Source of the DNA: Coriobacteriia bacterium
Lineage (GTDB): Bacteria; Actinomycetota; Coriobacteriia; Coriobacteriales; Eggerthellaceae
NCBI GenBank assembly: GCA_030540225.1
Contig: JAUNWQ010000004.1
Coordinates: 1 to 51,126, forward strand
Length of the DNA: 51,126 nucleotides
Direction of reading: 5' to 3'
Both the position numbers and the translations under genes were made by a program. Below are positions 24,859 to 34,264 of this stretch, in pieces (the stretch's first letter is position 1; each line of letters begins with the position of its first letter). The notes beneath the pieces are model-generated. The model saw only the letters and a list, made by a program, of their open reading frames with translations. It searched no databases and was not told where the DNA came from.

Positions 24859-26154
24859 GTGCTTTTCACCGACATCGATATCCTCGACGAGAATCTTGAC
24901 TACCAGGCCCATCAATGGGTGGGCGTCAAGGACGGCACGATCGACTATATCGGCGACGCCGCACCTGAAAACGCCGCCGACTACGGCGAGACCTACGACG
25001 GTCGCGGCCGTCTGCTCATGCCGGCGCTCTACAACGCGCACACACACCTGCCGATGACGCTTCTGCGCGGCTACGCGGAGAACGTGCCCCTGCAGGAATG
25101 GCTCAACAACCTCGTGTGGCCCTTCGAGGGGAAGATGACGCCCGAAGACAACTACTGGGCGACCAAGCTCGCCCTTGCCGAGATGGCGCGCTACGGCTCG
25201 GTTAGCGCGTCGGACATGTATTATGCCACCGACGAGCGCGTGCAGGCGGTGGGCGAGGCCCATATGAAGATGAACGTTTGCGAGAGCGTGCTTTACTTCG
25301 AGCCGAAGCCGTTTGCGGAATACCCCATGTGCGAGAAGATGGAGCGCATCGTCAAGCAGTACCACGGCGCGCAGGACGGGCGTATCCGCGTGGACTACAA
25401 CATCCACGCCGAGTACACATCCAACCCCATCACCTGTACCGATATTGGGAAGGTCGCAAAGGAAGCGGGTCTTCCCATCCATATCCACATCTCCGAGACG
25501 AAAAGCGAGCACGAGGAATGCAAGGGCCGCCACGACGGCCTTACGCCCGTGCAGTACTTCGAGAGCATCGGTGTGTTCGACGTGCCCGTGATTGCGGCGC
25601 ACTGCGTGTGGGTCGACGACAAGGATATCGAGATTCTCGCCAAGCGCGGCGCGACCGTCGCCTTGAACCCTGCCTCCAACATGAAGCTCGCAAGCGGGTT
25701 CGCGCCCGTGCAGAAGCTTCTCGATGCGGGTGTGAACGTGGCGCTCGGCACCGATGGCATGGCCTCGAACAACAACCACGATCTGTTTCAGGACATGTAC
25801 CTTATGGGCACGATTTACAAGGGGCATGAGCTCGATCCCGCGATTATCTCGCCCAAGCAGGTCATCGCAGCTGCCACGCGCGGTGGAGCGCTCGCGCAGG
25901 GTCGCGAGGACTGCGGGCTTGTGAAGGTGGGCATGAAGGCTGACCTCACGGTGCTCGACACGACGGGCGCTTCGTGGTGCCCCATGACGAACCCCGAGGT
26001 CAACATCGTGTTCTCGGGTCATGGCTCCGATGTTGTGCTCACCATGTGCGACGGCGAGGTGGTCTATCGCGACGGCGTTTGCCCGGGTATCGATCTCGAG
26101 CAGGTGAAGGCCGAGGTCTCCGCTCGCACGAAGCGCATCATCTCCGAGCTCTAA
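24859..26154 (+). CDS. mtaD: Amidohydrolase, probable MTA/SAH deaminase
   Basis: A 431-residue metal-dependent hydrolase of the 5-methylthioadenosine/S-adenosylhomocysteine deaminase group. Metal ligands are visible in NAHTHLPM (His61, His63), IHIHISET, AAHCVWV and GTDGMASNN. The C-terminal beta-sandwich carries GMKADLTVLD. It would deaminate adenosine-type sulfur nucleosides in the methyl cycle, matching the MetE-like gene nearby. The start is GTG 24859 after GAGGAG. Related chlorohydrolase/guanine-deaminase-like enzymes cannot be excluded. Confidence 0.82.
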   Translation: MLFTDIDILDENLDYQAHQWVGVKDGTIDYIGDAAPENAADYGETYDGRGRLLMPALYNAHTHLPMTLLRGYAENVPLQEWLNNLVWPFEGKMTPEDNYWATKLALAEMARYGSVSASDMYYATDERVQAVGEAHMKMNVCESVLYFEPKPFAEYPMCEKMERIVKQYHGAQDGRIRVDYNIHAEYTSNPITCTDIGKVAKEAGLPIHIHISETKSEHEECKGRHDGLTPVQYFESIGVFDVPVIAAHCVWVDDKDIEILAKRGATVALNPASNMKLASGFAPVQKLLDAGVNVALGTDGMASNNNHDLFQDMYLMGTIYKGHELDPAIISPKQVIAAATRGGALAQGREDCGLVKVGMKADLTVLDTTGASWCPMTNPEVNIVFSGHGSDVVLTMCDGEVVYRDGVCPGIDLEQVKAEVSARTKRIISEL

Positions 26155-26177
26155 GGCAAACGGCTCACAAAGCGGGA

Positions 26178-26473
26178 GCGCCCATCATCCGCAGCGCCAA
26201 GATGGTCGAGCACTCCGGCCACATGGTCCCCGAGGGCGGCTACGACATGATCCCGAAGTACGTCTTCGACGGCTGCCTACTCGCAGGCGAGACCGCGGGG
26301 CTGTGCATGAACATGGGCTACCAGGTGCGCGGCATGGACTTCGCCGTGGCGTCCGGCCAGATGGCGGCCAAGGCGGCCGTCGAGGCCCTCGACACGGTCA
26401 ACGTCGACGAGGCTCTGTCCGTCAACAAGTACGAGGTCGACGAGGAGACCCCGCACATCGTGCTGGCCGAAGA
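26178..26473 (+). pseudogene. In-frame fusion of fixC and fixX fragments
   Basis: About 72 residues match the C-terminal half of FixC/ETF-quinone oxidoreductase (MVEHSGHMVPEGGYDMIPK; AGLCMNMGYQVRGMDFA). They run without a break into about 26 residues matching the N-terminus of the ferredoxin-like FixX (VNVDEALSVNKYEVDEE; HIVLAED). The N-terminal FAD domain of FixC, the last part of FixC and the cluster-binding half of FixX are missing. It begins about 23 bases after the deaminase stop codon in a different frame. The codons are strongly GC-biased, like bases 45-1840. It is either a deletion remnant of a fixCX operon or a chimeric assembly join. Confidence 0.7.
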
Positions 26474-26477
26474 CTTG

Positions 26478-26507
26478 AAGAGCTCCCCTCGGGGAGCTCT
26501 TCTCGTT
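26478..26507 (+). terminator. Terminator directly after the fixCX remnant
   Basis: AAGAGCTCCC at 26478-26487 pairs with GGGAGCTCTT at 26492-26501 around CTCG, followed by CTCGTT. It may originally have ended the deaminase transcript. Confidence 0.6.
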
Positions 26508-26533
26508 AATGACTCCAGTCTGGCGCGCGCGTT

Positions 26534-26568
26534 GCGGGCGGCTGCGAACGTGCGGCCGCCCGCTTTTT
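26534..26568 (+). terminator. Second terminator facing hsdR
   Basis: GCGGGCGGC at 26534-26542 pairs with GCCGCCCGC at 26555-26563, followed by five T. It protects the convergent restriction operon from read-through. Confidence 0.8.
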
Positions 26569-26588
26569 ACATATGCCACGCTTGTTGG

Positions 26589-29500
26589 CTATGCCGCCAA
26601 ATCACGGGAATAGAAGTAGTCGTAGATTTGCTTAATACAGCCGCTCAGTACATCGTCGGGATAACTCGATTCGGGTAATTTATATGCTTCGTTTCGCACG
26701 ACGGTCCATACCTGGCTGCAGGTCTCTTCTTTTTCGGTCCAGTGGACCATCTCGCTCAGGCGTTTCTCGATTGCCTCCACCATTTCGATGCACACGTTCT
26801 TGACCTTGCGAATTTCAGATGGGGTGAGCGTGTCTTTGAACAGCATTTCGAACACGGTCATTTGTTGCTGGTTTTGGAAGCCCTCGCGCACCCATTCGCG
26901 CTGCTTTTCGTCCAAATCCTCTGAAAGCTTCATCAGGTCGTTGAACGTTTTCTCGATAAGCGCCTTGTCTTGCTCTTTGTTGTAGGCGCTGATGATTTCC
27001 TCGTAACGCTTATAGAAGTCGATGCGCAACGGGTTGTCCGCAAGCGCCAGCTCAAGCCGCTCTTCTATAACGCTGCGAAGGTCGCTTATAATCAGGTGCT
27101 TTTGCTTTGCCCGTGCGAATTCCTGCCCTAAGCGGTCGAAGTCTATGCCGCTTATGTCGAAGCGGGTGCCCTCCTTTGCTTGCTCGGTAGTTTTGCCTAT
27201 CTCGACATGCTCGCTTACGATGTCGCGCACCTGCCGCATGAGCTCGGTAGTATCGGCCGTTGCGCGTCGCTGATTTATCTGGTTGTATACTGCCCGTACC
27301 GCATCGCGCCGACAGGCTAAATCTTCGCCGACCTCCGTTCTCGTCACGAAGCGATAGAGCTTGAAGAGCATGCGGCACATGATGCCGAAGCGCTTTTTGA
27401 CCTCGTCGGTGGCGCTCATCGCATCGGCAGCGTCTTTAATGGCATCGAGCTTCCCGAAACCGCAGGCTGCGAGCAACGTTTCCAGGTCGAAGCCCCGCTC
27501 GTTCATGAAGGAAACTATCTGTTCCGTTAGCTCCCTGATGTGGTTGATAAGCTCGTCTTTGTCGATTACTACGTCTTCAGGGTCGCCACCGCCATCTGGA
27601 TTGCGCGTATAGTCGGCCAGAGCTTGGCGCAGTGCCTTTACCACGCCCACGTAGTCTACGATAAGCCCGTTGCTCTTCCCCTTGGCGACGCGGTTCGCGC
27701 GAGCTATGGCTTGCATGAGGTTGTGCGCCTTCAGGGGCTTGTCGAAGTACATTACTGAAAGGGGCTTCACATCGAAGCCGGTAAGCCACATGGCGCAGAC
27801 GAACACGATGCGGAAGGGGTTGTCTGCATCCTTGAATTCGTCGTCGAGGTTGCGTTCCTCCATTTTGCGCCGATGCGGCTCGATGTCTAAGCCCCACGCG
27901 CGAAAACGAGCGACCTCGTTTTGTTCCTGGCTTATCACCACGGCCATCTCGGTGGATTCCATCCAGGCAATCTTGCGTTGTTGTTCAAGGGCTTCCTGTT
28001 GGCCCATGCTCTTGAGCTTGTCCTTTTCACGGGCGATGGCGCGCGCCCATTCCTCTTGCACGTAGTTGTACATCATCACGCAGGTGACCTTGTTTACGCA
28101 GATGAACATAGCCTTGCCGCTTTCCCAAATGCCAGTGTAATGCGCCACGAAGTCGCGTGCGATAGCGCACAGGCGCGGTTCGGACATCATGATATGGATG
28201 CCATGCGGGAGCTGACCCTTTACCTTGTCCACTTGATCGGGGTCAAGGTCGGCGTCCTCGACGGCCTGCAAGAGCTCGTCGTTGATTTCGGGGTTCTCAA
28301 TTGAAAGGCGATCGGAGCGGTTTTCGTAGAACAAGGGCACCGTCGCTCCATCCGCCACGGCGCGACCGAAATCGTACACCGACACGTACCCGCCGAACGT
28401 GCGGGCCGTAAGCTGATCGTCGGACAGCAACGGCGTTCCGGTGAAACCCATTTTCGAGGCGGTAGGCAGCAAGCGAGCCATGTTCTCGGCAAAAATGCCA
28501 TTGTTCGAACGATGAGCTTCGTCCGAGAAGACCACGATATCGTGGTCCGGAATAATAGGCTTAGTCTCCGTCTGGTTGAACTTTTGAATAAGGGAGAAGA
28601 TATATGACGGATTGCCCTTAAGCTTTTCCGCAAGATCAACCCCGCTTGTCGCTCGGCAGTGTGCTGCGGGTATTCCTGCCAGGCACCCGCAACTCTCAAA
28701 CGTCTCGCTGATCTGCTTGTTCAGCTCTTCGCGATCGGTCAGTATCAGGAAGGTGGGTGACCCGGGCTGCGTGCGCCTGATTTTTTCGGCGAGAAAAACC
28801 ATGGAATAGCTTTTGCCCGATCCTTGCGTATGCCAAAAAACGCCCAGCTTTCCATCGTTGAGCTTGCGGTTCTTGTATGCCTCAAGCGCTTCGTTCACGC
28901 CTAGATACTGGTGGTTGCGCGCCATGATCTTCGCTGCTGGCGTGTCGAAATGGTCGAACAGAATGAAGTTTTGGAACAGGTCTAACAATGCTTCACGGTC
29001 GCACATTCCGCGCAGCATGGTTTCCAGGCTTACGCTGCCAGCATCTTCTTCGCTCAGGCGCTTCCATTCGTTGAAGAACTCATAAGGGCTGCCCAGTGTG
29101 CCAACGCGTGACCTCAGGCCGTTAGAGAGGATAACGAATGCGTTGAAGTGGAATATCTGCGGCACGGTGTCCTGGTAGTCGGTGTAGTTGTCGTTGTAGG
29201 CGCTGCGAATGTCCTTGTCGTGGCGCTTGAATTCCATGAATACCAAAGGGATGCCATTTACAAACCCAACCAGGTCGCATCGGCGGCGATGCAAAGGGCC
29301 GTGTACCCACAACTCCTCAGCAGCTACGAAGCGGTTCATCTTTGGGTGATCGAAGTCGAATACTTGGGCGAGTTCGGTGCGTGGTGCGCCGTTTGCATCG
29401 AGTTTCCTTACGGGAATGCCGTCGCGCAGCATTTTGTACTTGGCCTCGTTGGTCTGCAACAGGGAATCGCCTACGAACGCTTGAGAAAGCGTTTTGATCG

Positions 29501-29723
29501 CCTCAGCAGCATCGGCTTCGTCCATCCACTCGTTAAGTTCGAACAGGGCATATTCAAGATCGCGTTTGAGCAGCACGTCGCGGTAGCTCTCGCGCCCGAG
29601 CGTGCCCGCACACCCCAGCTCTTCCTCGTCGAAACAGTAATGAACTTCCCATCCCATGCTCGCCAGAAGCTCGCCTGCGGGCTTCTGCACGGCTTCTTCC
29701 TCTGAGTATCGGTTCTTTGCCAT
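26589..29723 (-). CDS. hsdR: Type I restriction enzyme, endonuclease/translocase subunit
   Basis: The motor and cleavage subunit of a type I restriction-modification complex, 1044 residues. The N-terminal PD-(D/E)xK nuclease core appears as CDLVGFVNGIPLVFMEFKR near 150-170. The SF2 helicase motor follows: Walker A HTQGSGKS near residue 300, DEAH near 400 (FSDEAHRSNNG), GFTGTPLL, and QAIARANRV as motif VI. The C-terminal helical region binds HsdM/HsdS. ATG 29723 follows GGAG overlapping the stop codon of the DUF1016 gene nine bases away, so it is translationally linked to the operon. All key residues look intact. Confidence 0.96.
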   Translation of the reverse strand: MAKNRYSEEEAVQKPAGELLASMGWEVHYCFDEEELGCAGTLGRESYRDVLLKRDLEYALFELNEWMDEADAAEAIKTLSQAFVGDSLLQTNEAKYKMLRDGIPVRKLDANGAPRTELAQVFDFDHPKMNRFVAAEELWVHGPLHRRRCDLVGFVNGIPLVFMEFKRHDKDIRSAYNDNYTDYQDTVPQIFHFNAFVILSNGLRSRVGTLGSPYEFFNEWKRLSEEDAGSVSLETMLRGMCDREALLDLFQNFILFDHFDTPAAKIMARNHQYLGVNEALEAYKNRKLNDGKLGVFWHTQGSGKSYSMVFLAEKIRRTQPGSPTFLILTDREELNKQISETFESCGCLAGIPAAHCRATSGVDLAEKLKGNPSYIFSLIQKFNQTETKPIIPDHDIVVFSDEAHRSNNGIFAENMARLLPTASKMGFTGTPLLSDDQLTARTFGGYVSVYDFGRAVADGATVPLFYENRSDRLSIENPEINDELLQAVEDADLDPDQVDKVKGQLPHGIHIMMSEPRLCAIARDFVAHYTGIWESGKAMFICVNKVTCVMMYNYVQEEWARAIAREKDKLKSMGQQEALEQQRKIAWMESTEMAVVISQEQNEVARFRAWGLDIEPHRRKMEERNLDDEFKDADNPFRIVFVCAMWLTGFDVKPLSVMYFDKPLKAHNLMQAIARANRVAKGKSNGLIVDYVGVVKALRQALADYTRNPDGGGDPEDVVIDKDELINHIRELTEQIVSFMNERGFDLETLLAACGFGKLDAIKDAADAMSATDEVKKRFGIMCRMLFKLYRFVTRTEVGEDLACRRDAVRAVYNQINQRRATADTTELMRQVRDIVSEHVEIGKTTEQAKEGTRFDISGIDFDRLGQEFARAKQKHLIISDLRSVIEERLELALADNPLRIDFYKRYEEIISAYNKEQDKALIEKTFNDLMKLSEDLDEKQREWVREGFQNQQQMTVFEMLFKDTLTPSEIRKVKNVCIEMVEAIEKRLSEMVHWTEKEETCSQVWTVVRNEAYKLPESSYPDDVLSGCIKQIYDYFYSRDLAA

Positions 29724-29732
29724 GGCGCGCTC

Positions 29733-30728
29733 CTAGATTCTCGCCTGCAAATCCTCCGGCGTGGGCAAGTATTTTATGTACTCCTCGGGCAGCACGTCCC
29801 CCAGCCTATACTCGCTTACCCCGATGGGCGCATTGACGTCCTTAAGCGAGTATTCAGCCACTGTGTCATTCTTTTCCTTGCATAAGAGGAGCCCGATGGT
29901 GGGGTTGTCGTGCTCGCCGGCCAGCTCGCCGTCCACTGCAGCAACGTAGAAGCTGAGCTGCCCGGTGAACTCGGGCTTGAACTTATCGTTTTTAAGCTCG
30001 ATGACCACGTAGCAACGCAGTTTGGTGTTATAGAAGAGCAAATCGATGTAGAAATCTTCGCCTCCTACCATTAGGTGGTACTGCCGGCCCATGAACGCAA
30101 AGCCTGTGCCCAGCTCAAGCAGCAGGTTGGTCACGTTGGTAACCATCTGCTCTTCGATGTCGTGTTCCTGCTGGCCTTGTTTAGCGGTGATGAAGTTGAA
30201 GATATAAGGGTCTTTGAGCGCCTGCTGGGCAAGCTCGCTGTCGGGTGCGGGCAAGGTGCGCGTGAAATTGCTCACCTTGCCCGAAAGCACCTGACGTTCA
30301 TAGAGTTTGAGGTCGATTTGGTGGTCGAGAACAGCTCGGGACCAGCCGTTCTCTATGGTTTGCTCAACGTACCATTCGCGTCGCTCTCCCGGTTCGGTCT
30401 TATCGAGCAATAACATGACGTGACCCCACGGAATTGTGCAGCAGTTGCTGCACAATTCGATACCGACTTCACGGTTGAACTTTGCCATGTATTTAAGGCT
30501 GCGAGCCGAGAAGCCTTTTATCTGGGGGAAAGCGGTTCTAATGTCTCGCGAAAGCGAGTCTATGAATTTGTTGCCCCATTCGGCGTGGGCATTGAGCTCG
30601 GCACCGATATTCCAGTACATCCTGACGAGCTCGGCGTTGGCGCTCTGCGTCGCACGAACTCGCGCTCGTTCGACGATATCGACAATGCACTCGAGCGCAT
30701 CTTTATAGTCGTTCGTGTTTACCAGCAT
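29733..30728 (-). CDS. DUF1016/YhcG-type PD-(D/E)xK nuclease
   Basis: A 331-residue protein with an N-terminal DUF1016 helical domain (SARSLKYMAKFNRE; PWGHVMLLL) and a C-terminal PD-(D/E)xK nuclease fold. The catalytic Asp lies in FYIDLLFYN and the ExK pair in VVIELKNDKF, around residues 230-255. It sits between hsdS (two-base gap) and hsdR (nine-base gap) in one operon. Proteins of this family recur inside type I restriction loci; their biochemical role is unclear, with accessory nuclease or control of restriction both possible. The family assignment is firm and the function is not. Confidence 0.9.
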   Translation of the reverse strand: MLVNTNDYKDALECIVDIVERARVRATQSANAELVRMYWNIGAELNAHAEWGNKFIDSLSRDIRTAFPQIKGFSARSLKYMAKFNREVGIELCSNCCTIPWGHVMLLLDKTEPGERREWYVEQTIENGWSRAVLDHQIDLKLYERQVLSGKVSNFTRTLPAPDSELAQQALKDPYIFNFITAKQGQQEHDIEEQMVTNVTNLLLELGTGFAFMGRQYHLMVGGEDFYIDLLFYNTKLRCYVVIELKNDKFKPEFTGQLSFYVAAVDGELAGEHDNPTIGLLLCKEKNDTVAEYSLKDVNAPIGVSEYRLGDVLPEEYIKYLPTPEDLQARI

Positions 30729-30730
30729 GG

Positions 30731-31933
30731 CTATACCTCGATTTCCCCGGACATGAGTTTGGGTAACAGCCGGTCGCGCGCCTCACGGGCAGCGACGATT
30801 TGCTGCTCTCGTAGTTCAATCCCATTAAGTATAGGAAGAACTGCTGCATCAAATCTTGACAGCGTCTTCTCGTCAGGAGTAACAACCTCAGCGTTGTAGA
30901 AATGTTCAGGCTTGACTGCTGGATATGTAGAGCCGTTCGTTAAGCCTACAAGATAGCTTACGAAGCTATTTTGAGCCAGCGTCTCATACAGAAATGAGAA
31001 CGGAACTGCCTGCGCATCAATAACGGCAAAACCCGTTGATAAAACTGTTGATGGTGATGGATGACGAACGAGGCAGTATGACTGCTGAGAAGGTCGAACC
31101 ATGCCCCATGCGATGCTGCCATCTCGTGCGACTCTTCTTGCACGTCCTGGTGCATCTTGCGCTGAATATTGACTAACTGAAAGGATATGCCCCATTGATG
31201 CGCAACTAAGATCGATATAGCTAATCATGCGAGGAAGTTCAGACGCCTTGAGAGATTTTGCATTGACGCTTGCAATCTCCCCAACTGTCGTTCGCTTCCA
31301 TCCCTCGGGTATGCCGTTGTGGATGGGGGTGGTTTCGTGGCCGGGGAAGCGCAGGTCGACGAACCATTCTTTGTACAGGCGCTGAGCCGCCTCTTCCAGC
31401 AGCTTTATCTGTTTGCGGTTGTTCTCGATGAGCTTGTCGTGCGCCGAAAGCACCCCCGCGATGCGACTTTGGACGGGAAGAGGCGGCAGCGCAATCGTCT
31501 TCTCCCGCAACTGACCAAGCGTGACTGTGCGCTGTGCAGCGCCAATTGCAACGCTGTCGGCCCAATGGTAGAAATTGCGACTCTTCATCGAGTAGTAGAG
31601 GTATTCGGGCTCAATTCGGTCATTTGGTCGCAAAATCGCGACATGTCGCTGGAAAACAAATGGCTTCTGGTCTTTCACCAGTGACGGGATACCGAAGCTG
31701 CCCACAACGGAGTACAGCACATCACCTGGTCGTGGTTTCCGCTCAGGCTTGAGCGACTCGAAATACGAGTTCGGAACATGAGCTGTGTTTGAGAAGTCGA
31801 TTGACCCATCGGCAGCATCGATATTCGAAATAGTGACGAAAGGAACTCCGGTATCTGATTTTGGTGGTGCATTGTGGTCGCCGTCGTAGATCGACGAGCA
31901 TATGTCGTTAAGCTTAACCTTTTCCCAGCTCAT
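30731..31933 (-). CDS. hsdS: Type I restriction enzyme, specificity subunit
   Basis: A 400-residue protein with two target-recognition domains (about 1-150 and 205-350). They are separated by a conserved helical spacer (PVQSRIAGVLSAHDKLIENN) and closed by a second one (REQQIVAAREARDRLLPKLM). It sets the bipartite DNA target of the methylase and nuclease. ATG 31933 overlaps the hsdM stop as ATGA, implying coupled translation. I see no second hsdS copy, inverted partner or homopolymer run that would mark phase variation. The target sequence cannot be inferred. Confidence 0.95.
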   Translation of the reverse strand: MSWEKVKLNDICSSIYDGDHNAPPKSDTGVPFVTISNIDAADGSIDFSNTAHVPNSYFESLKPERKPRPGDVLYSVVGSFGIPSLVKDQKPFVFQRHVAILRPNDRIEPEYLYYSMKSRNFYHWADSVAIGAAQRTVTLGQLREKTIALPPLPVQSRIAGVLSAHDKLIENNRKQIKLLEEAAQRLYKEWFVDLRFPGHETTPIHNGIPEGWKRTTVGEIASVNAKSLKASELPRMISYIDLSCASMGHILSVSQYSAQDAPGRARRVARDGSIAWGMVRPSQQSYCLVRHPSPSTVLSTGFAVIDAQAVPFSFLYETLAQNSFVSYLVGLTNGSTYPAVKPEHFYNAEVVTPDEKTLSRFDAAVLPILNGIELREQQIVAAREARDRLLPKLMSGEIEV

Positions 31934-33783
31934 AGCCCCAGCTCCTGAAAATTGCGGGTGATGGTTGCCATGAGCTCGTTGCTCTCGGCTTGCAGGCGGG
32001 CAAGTTCCTCTTGGATTTCGCCCATGCGTTCGTGGAAGTCCACGCCGTCATCCTCCACGGGCGGCACGCCCACGTAGGCGCCCGGCGTCAGGCTCCAGGA
32101 GCTTTTGTCGGCGGGCGCATCGCCCTGAATATCCTTCTTGCTAGCCACCTTGCACAAACCCGGCACATCAGCGTACTCGCCTTCGCCGAACTTCTCTACC
32201 AACCATACGGCTTCGCCGACTTCGGTAGCGGCGGCTTCGAGCTGCGCTGCAACCGCGGCAAGCTCCTCGCGGCGCTTTTTCTGCTGACGCTTGGGCAATG
32301 TCTCAACCTCAGCTTTGGCATCGGCCTTCTGACCTTCGATAGCCGTGAGCATAGCTGCGCGCGCAGCTGCGAAATCCTTAACGCCGCACACATTCGAAAG
32401 CTTCTTAGCCGCTTCGCCTGCAAACAGCACGGCAAGCTCGGTGCAGCGAGCCTTGTAAGCGCCTAGCAGCTTGTGATATTTCTCCTGCTCGCCGCGATAG
32501 AGCCACACGATAGCGGTAAGATTCTTCAGCTGCCAGGGCGTCCACTCGTTCAGCGTGGTGCTTACCGCGGTGTGGTAGCGCTGCGCGTCAATGAACAGCA
32601 CATTGTCGCGAATGGCCTGTGGCTTGTCCTTATCGAAGAACCACAGCGTGCACGGCAGGCTTTTGGTGTAGAAGAAGTTGTTGCCCACGTACAACATTAC
32701 GTCCACCGCACTCGCTTCCACAAGCGCGCGGCGTTGGGCGCGCTCGGCATTGGAATCGGTTGCGGAGCTTGCCATAACAAAACCAGCACGACCGTGGTCG
32801 TTCAGATACGAATAGAAGTAGTTGATCCACAGGTAGTTGGCGCCGCTTGTGGACACCTCGTGCTTCTTGTTTTCCTTGGGCGCGCCCAAAGGCAAGCGGC
32901 CCGCGTCTACCGCGGCCGACCACTTTACCTTATCCACGTTGAAGGGCGGGTTTGCGGCCACGTAATCGCACGTACCCTCAAGCGCATGCGCGTCGTGGTA
33001 GAAGCTGTTGGCCTCGTCCCCGCTTTTGATGTTGCCCTGCATGCCGTGAACCGCCATGTTCATAAGGCACAGTTTGGCGTTGTAGTCCACTTTCTCTTGC
33101 CCGTAGAACATCATGGACTGCGCAGGGTTTCCGCCCTGCTCGCGCACGTAGTCGCTTGCCGATACGAACATGCCACCGCTGCCGCAGGCTGGGTCCAGCA
33201 TGGTGCCGCGCACAGGCTCGATCACATTCATGATCATGCGCACGAGCGACTTGGGAGTGAAGAACACGCCGTCGTCGCTTGCCACGGCGGGCGCGAACTT
33301 GCCCAGGAAGTACTCGTATATGCGCCCGATGATGTCGTCGCCCTCTTCGTCGAGTGCCGGGTTGTTGAAAATGCGGATAACGCTTGCCAGAAGCTCGTTG
33401 CCAAGTTCGGTATAAGTATTAGGTAAAACGCCCGCCAAGCTGGGGTTGAGGCGGGCTATGGCATCCATAGCCGCGTTCACGGCACGGCCGATGTCTGCCT
33501 GCGCAGGAAGGTTCAACAGGTAGTCGTAGCGAGCCTCTTCTGGAATGAACATGGCTCCCTTAGCCGTGTAGTCCTGTGGTTCCTTAGGCGGCTTGCGACC
33601 TTCGATGAGCGCACGTTCGACATCTATCTGCGCATCGGCGCGCTTGAAGCGGCCCCAGGCGTAGCGCAGGAAAATAAGTCCCAGCACCGGCATGCAATAC
33701 TGTTGGCTGGTGAGCTTTGAATTGGCGCGAAGCTCGTCGGCAGCTTCCCACAGTTCGTCTTCAATCTTTTTGATGTCGGCCAT
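31930..33783 (-). CDS. hsdM: Type I restriction enzyme, DNA adenine methyltransferase subunit
   Basis: A 617-residue N6-adenine methylase. The N-terminal HsdM helical domain (LRANSKLTSQQYCMPVLGLI) precedes the methylase fold with motif I DPACGSGGMF and catalytic motif IV NPPF. The C-terminal part after residue 430 is Ala/Glu-rich and partly coiled-coil. The start is ATG 33783, after AAAAGGA and one base beyond the stop of the small RHH gene; seven upstream in-frame residues lack support. It forms an operon with hsdS, the DUF1016 gene and hsdR. Confidence 0.95.
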   Translation of the reverse strand: MADIKKIEDELWEAADELRANSKLTSQQYCMPVLGLIFLRYAWGRFKRADAQIDVERALIEGRKPPKEPQDYTAKGAMFIPEEARYDYLLNLPAQADIGRAVNAAMDAIARLNPSLAGVLPNTYTELGNELLASVIRIFNNPALDEEGDDIIGRIYEYFLGKFAPAVASDDGVFFTPKSLVRMIMNVIEPVRGTMLDPACGSGGMFVSASDYVREQGGNPAQSMMFYGQEKVDYNAKLCLMNMAVHGMQGNIKSGDEANSFYHDAHALEGTCDYVAANPPFNVDKVKWSAAVDAGRLPLGAPKENKKHEVSTSGANYLWINYFYSYLNDHGRAGFVMASSATDSNAERAQRRALVEASAVDVMLYVGNNFFYTKSLPCTLWFFDKDKPQAIRDNVLFIDAQRYHTAVSTTLNEWTPWQLKNLTAIVWLYRGEQEKYHKLLGAYKARCTELAVLFAGEAAKKLSNVCGVKDFAAARAAMLTAIEGQKADAKAEVETLPKRQQKKRREELAAVAAQLEAAATEVGEAVWLVEKFGEGEYADVPGLCKVASKKDIQGDAPADKSSWSLTPGAYVGVPPVEDDGVDFHERMGEIQEELARLQAESNELMATITRNFQELGL

Positions 33784-33784
33784 G

Positions 33785-33991
33785 CTAGTTGTCCTTTTCC
33801 GCAAGGTGCTCGATGAGGCTCATCTTCACAAGCGAGGTGAAGCTCACACCCGAAAGTTCGGCGGCCTGTTTGGCTATATCGCGCATGTTCTTGGGTATGC
33901 GAACCGTCACGGCCACGTTCTCGCCCCCGACTAGATAGGTTTTGAGTTCGCTTTTCGTAACGTTTCCATCGATAAGATCCGCGTACTTCAC
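33785..33991 (-). CDS. Small ribbon-helix-helix-like protein, first gene of the restriction operon
   Basis: A 68-residue protein starting at GTG 33991 after a strong AAGGAGG. Its second half (VAVTVRIPKNMRDIAKQAAE, then SFTSLVKMSLIEHLA) has the beta strand plus two-helix pattern of RHH (Arc/CopG-like) DNA-binding proteins. Its stop codon is one base from the hsdM start, so expression is coupled. It may be an autorepressor that times methylase and nuclease expression, or an antitoxin-like protein without its toxin. The RHH call rests on pattern only. Confidence 0.7.
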   Translation of the reverse strand: MKYADLIDGNVTKSELKTYLVGGENVAVTVRIPKNMRDIAKQAAELSGVSFTSLVKMSLIEHLAEKDN

Positions 33992-34264
33992 GGCGCCTCC
34001 TTGCTTGCATGATGCAATACAATTATTGAGATGTATTCTAACAGATAGGTTGACAGGGAAATTGCAGGGATTGGGAATGCAGGGCCAGAAGCGGGCGGCG
34101 TCGTTGTAATCGTGGGGGCGATTGCCCTGGTGCAGCTGGTCGACCGTCGGACGAGAAAGGCCGATCAAGCTTCATGCGCCGTTTAGTCGATGGCGGGATC
34201 GGCCGTGCCAACGGCTCTGGGTGCAGTTTATGGATCTGTGACCTGGTGCTCGAAGATGCGCAGA

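Noticed and set aside
34012..34264. Gene fragment on - between the RHH gene and fic (GLSRPTVDQLHQG frame)
   Set aside because: A short HTH-like string only; no start, ribosome site or extended similarity.
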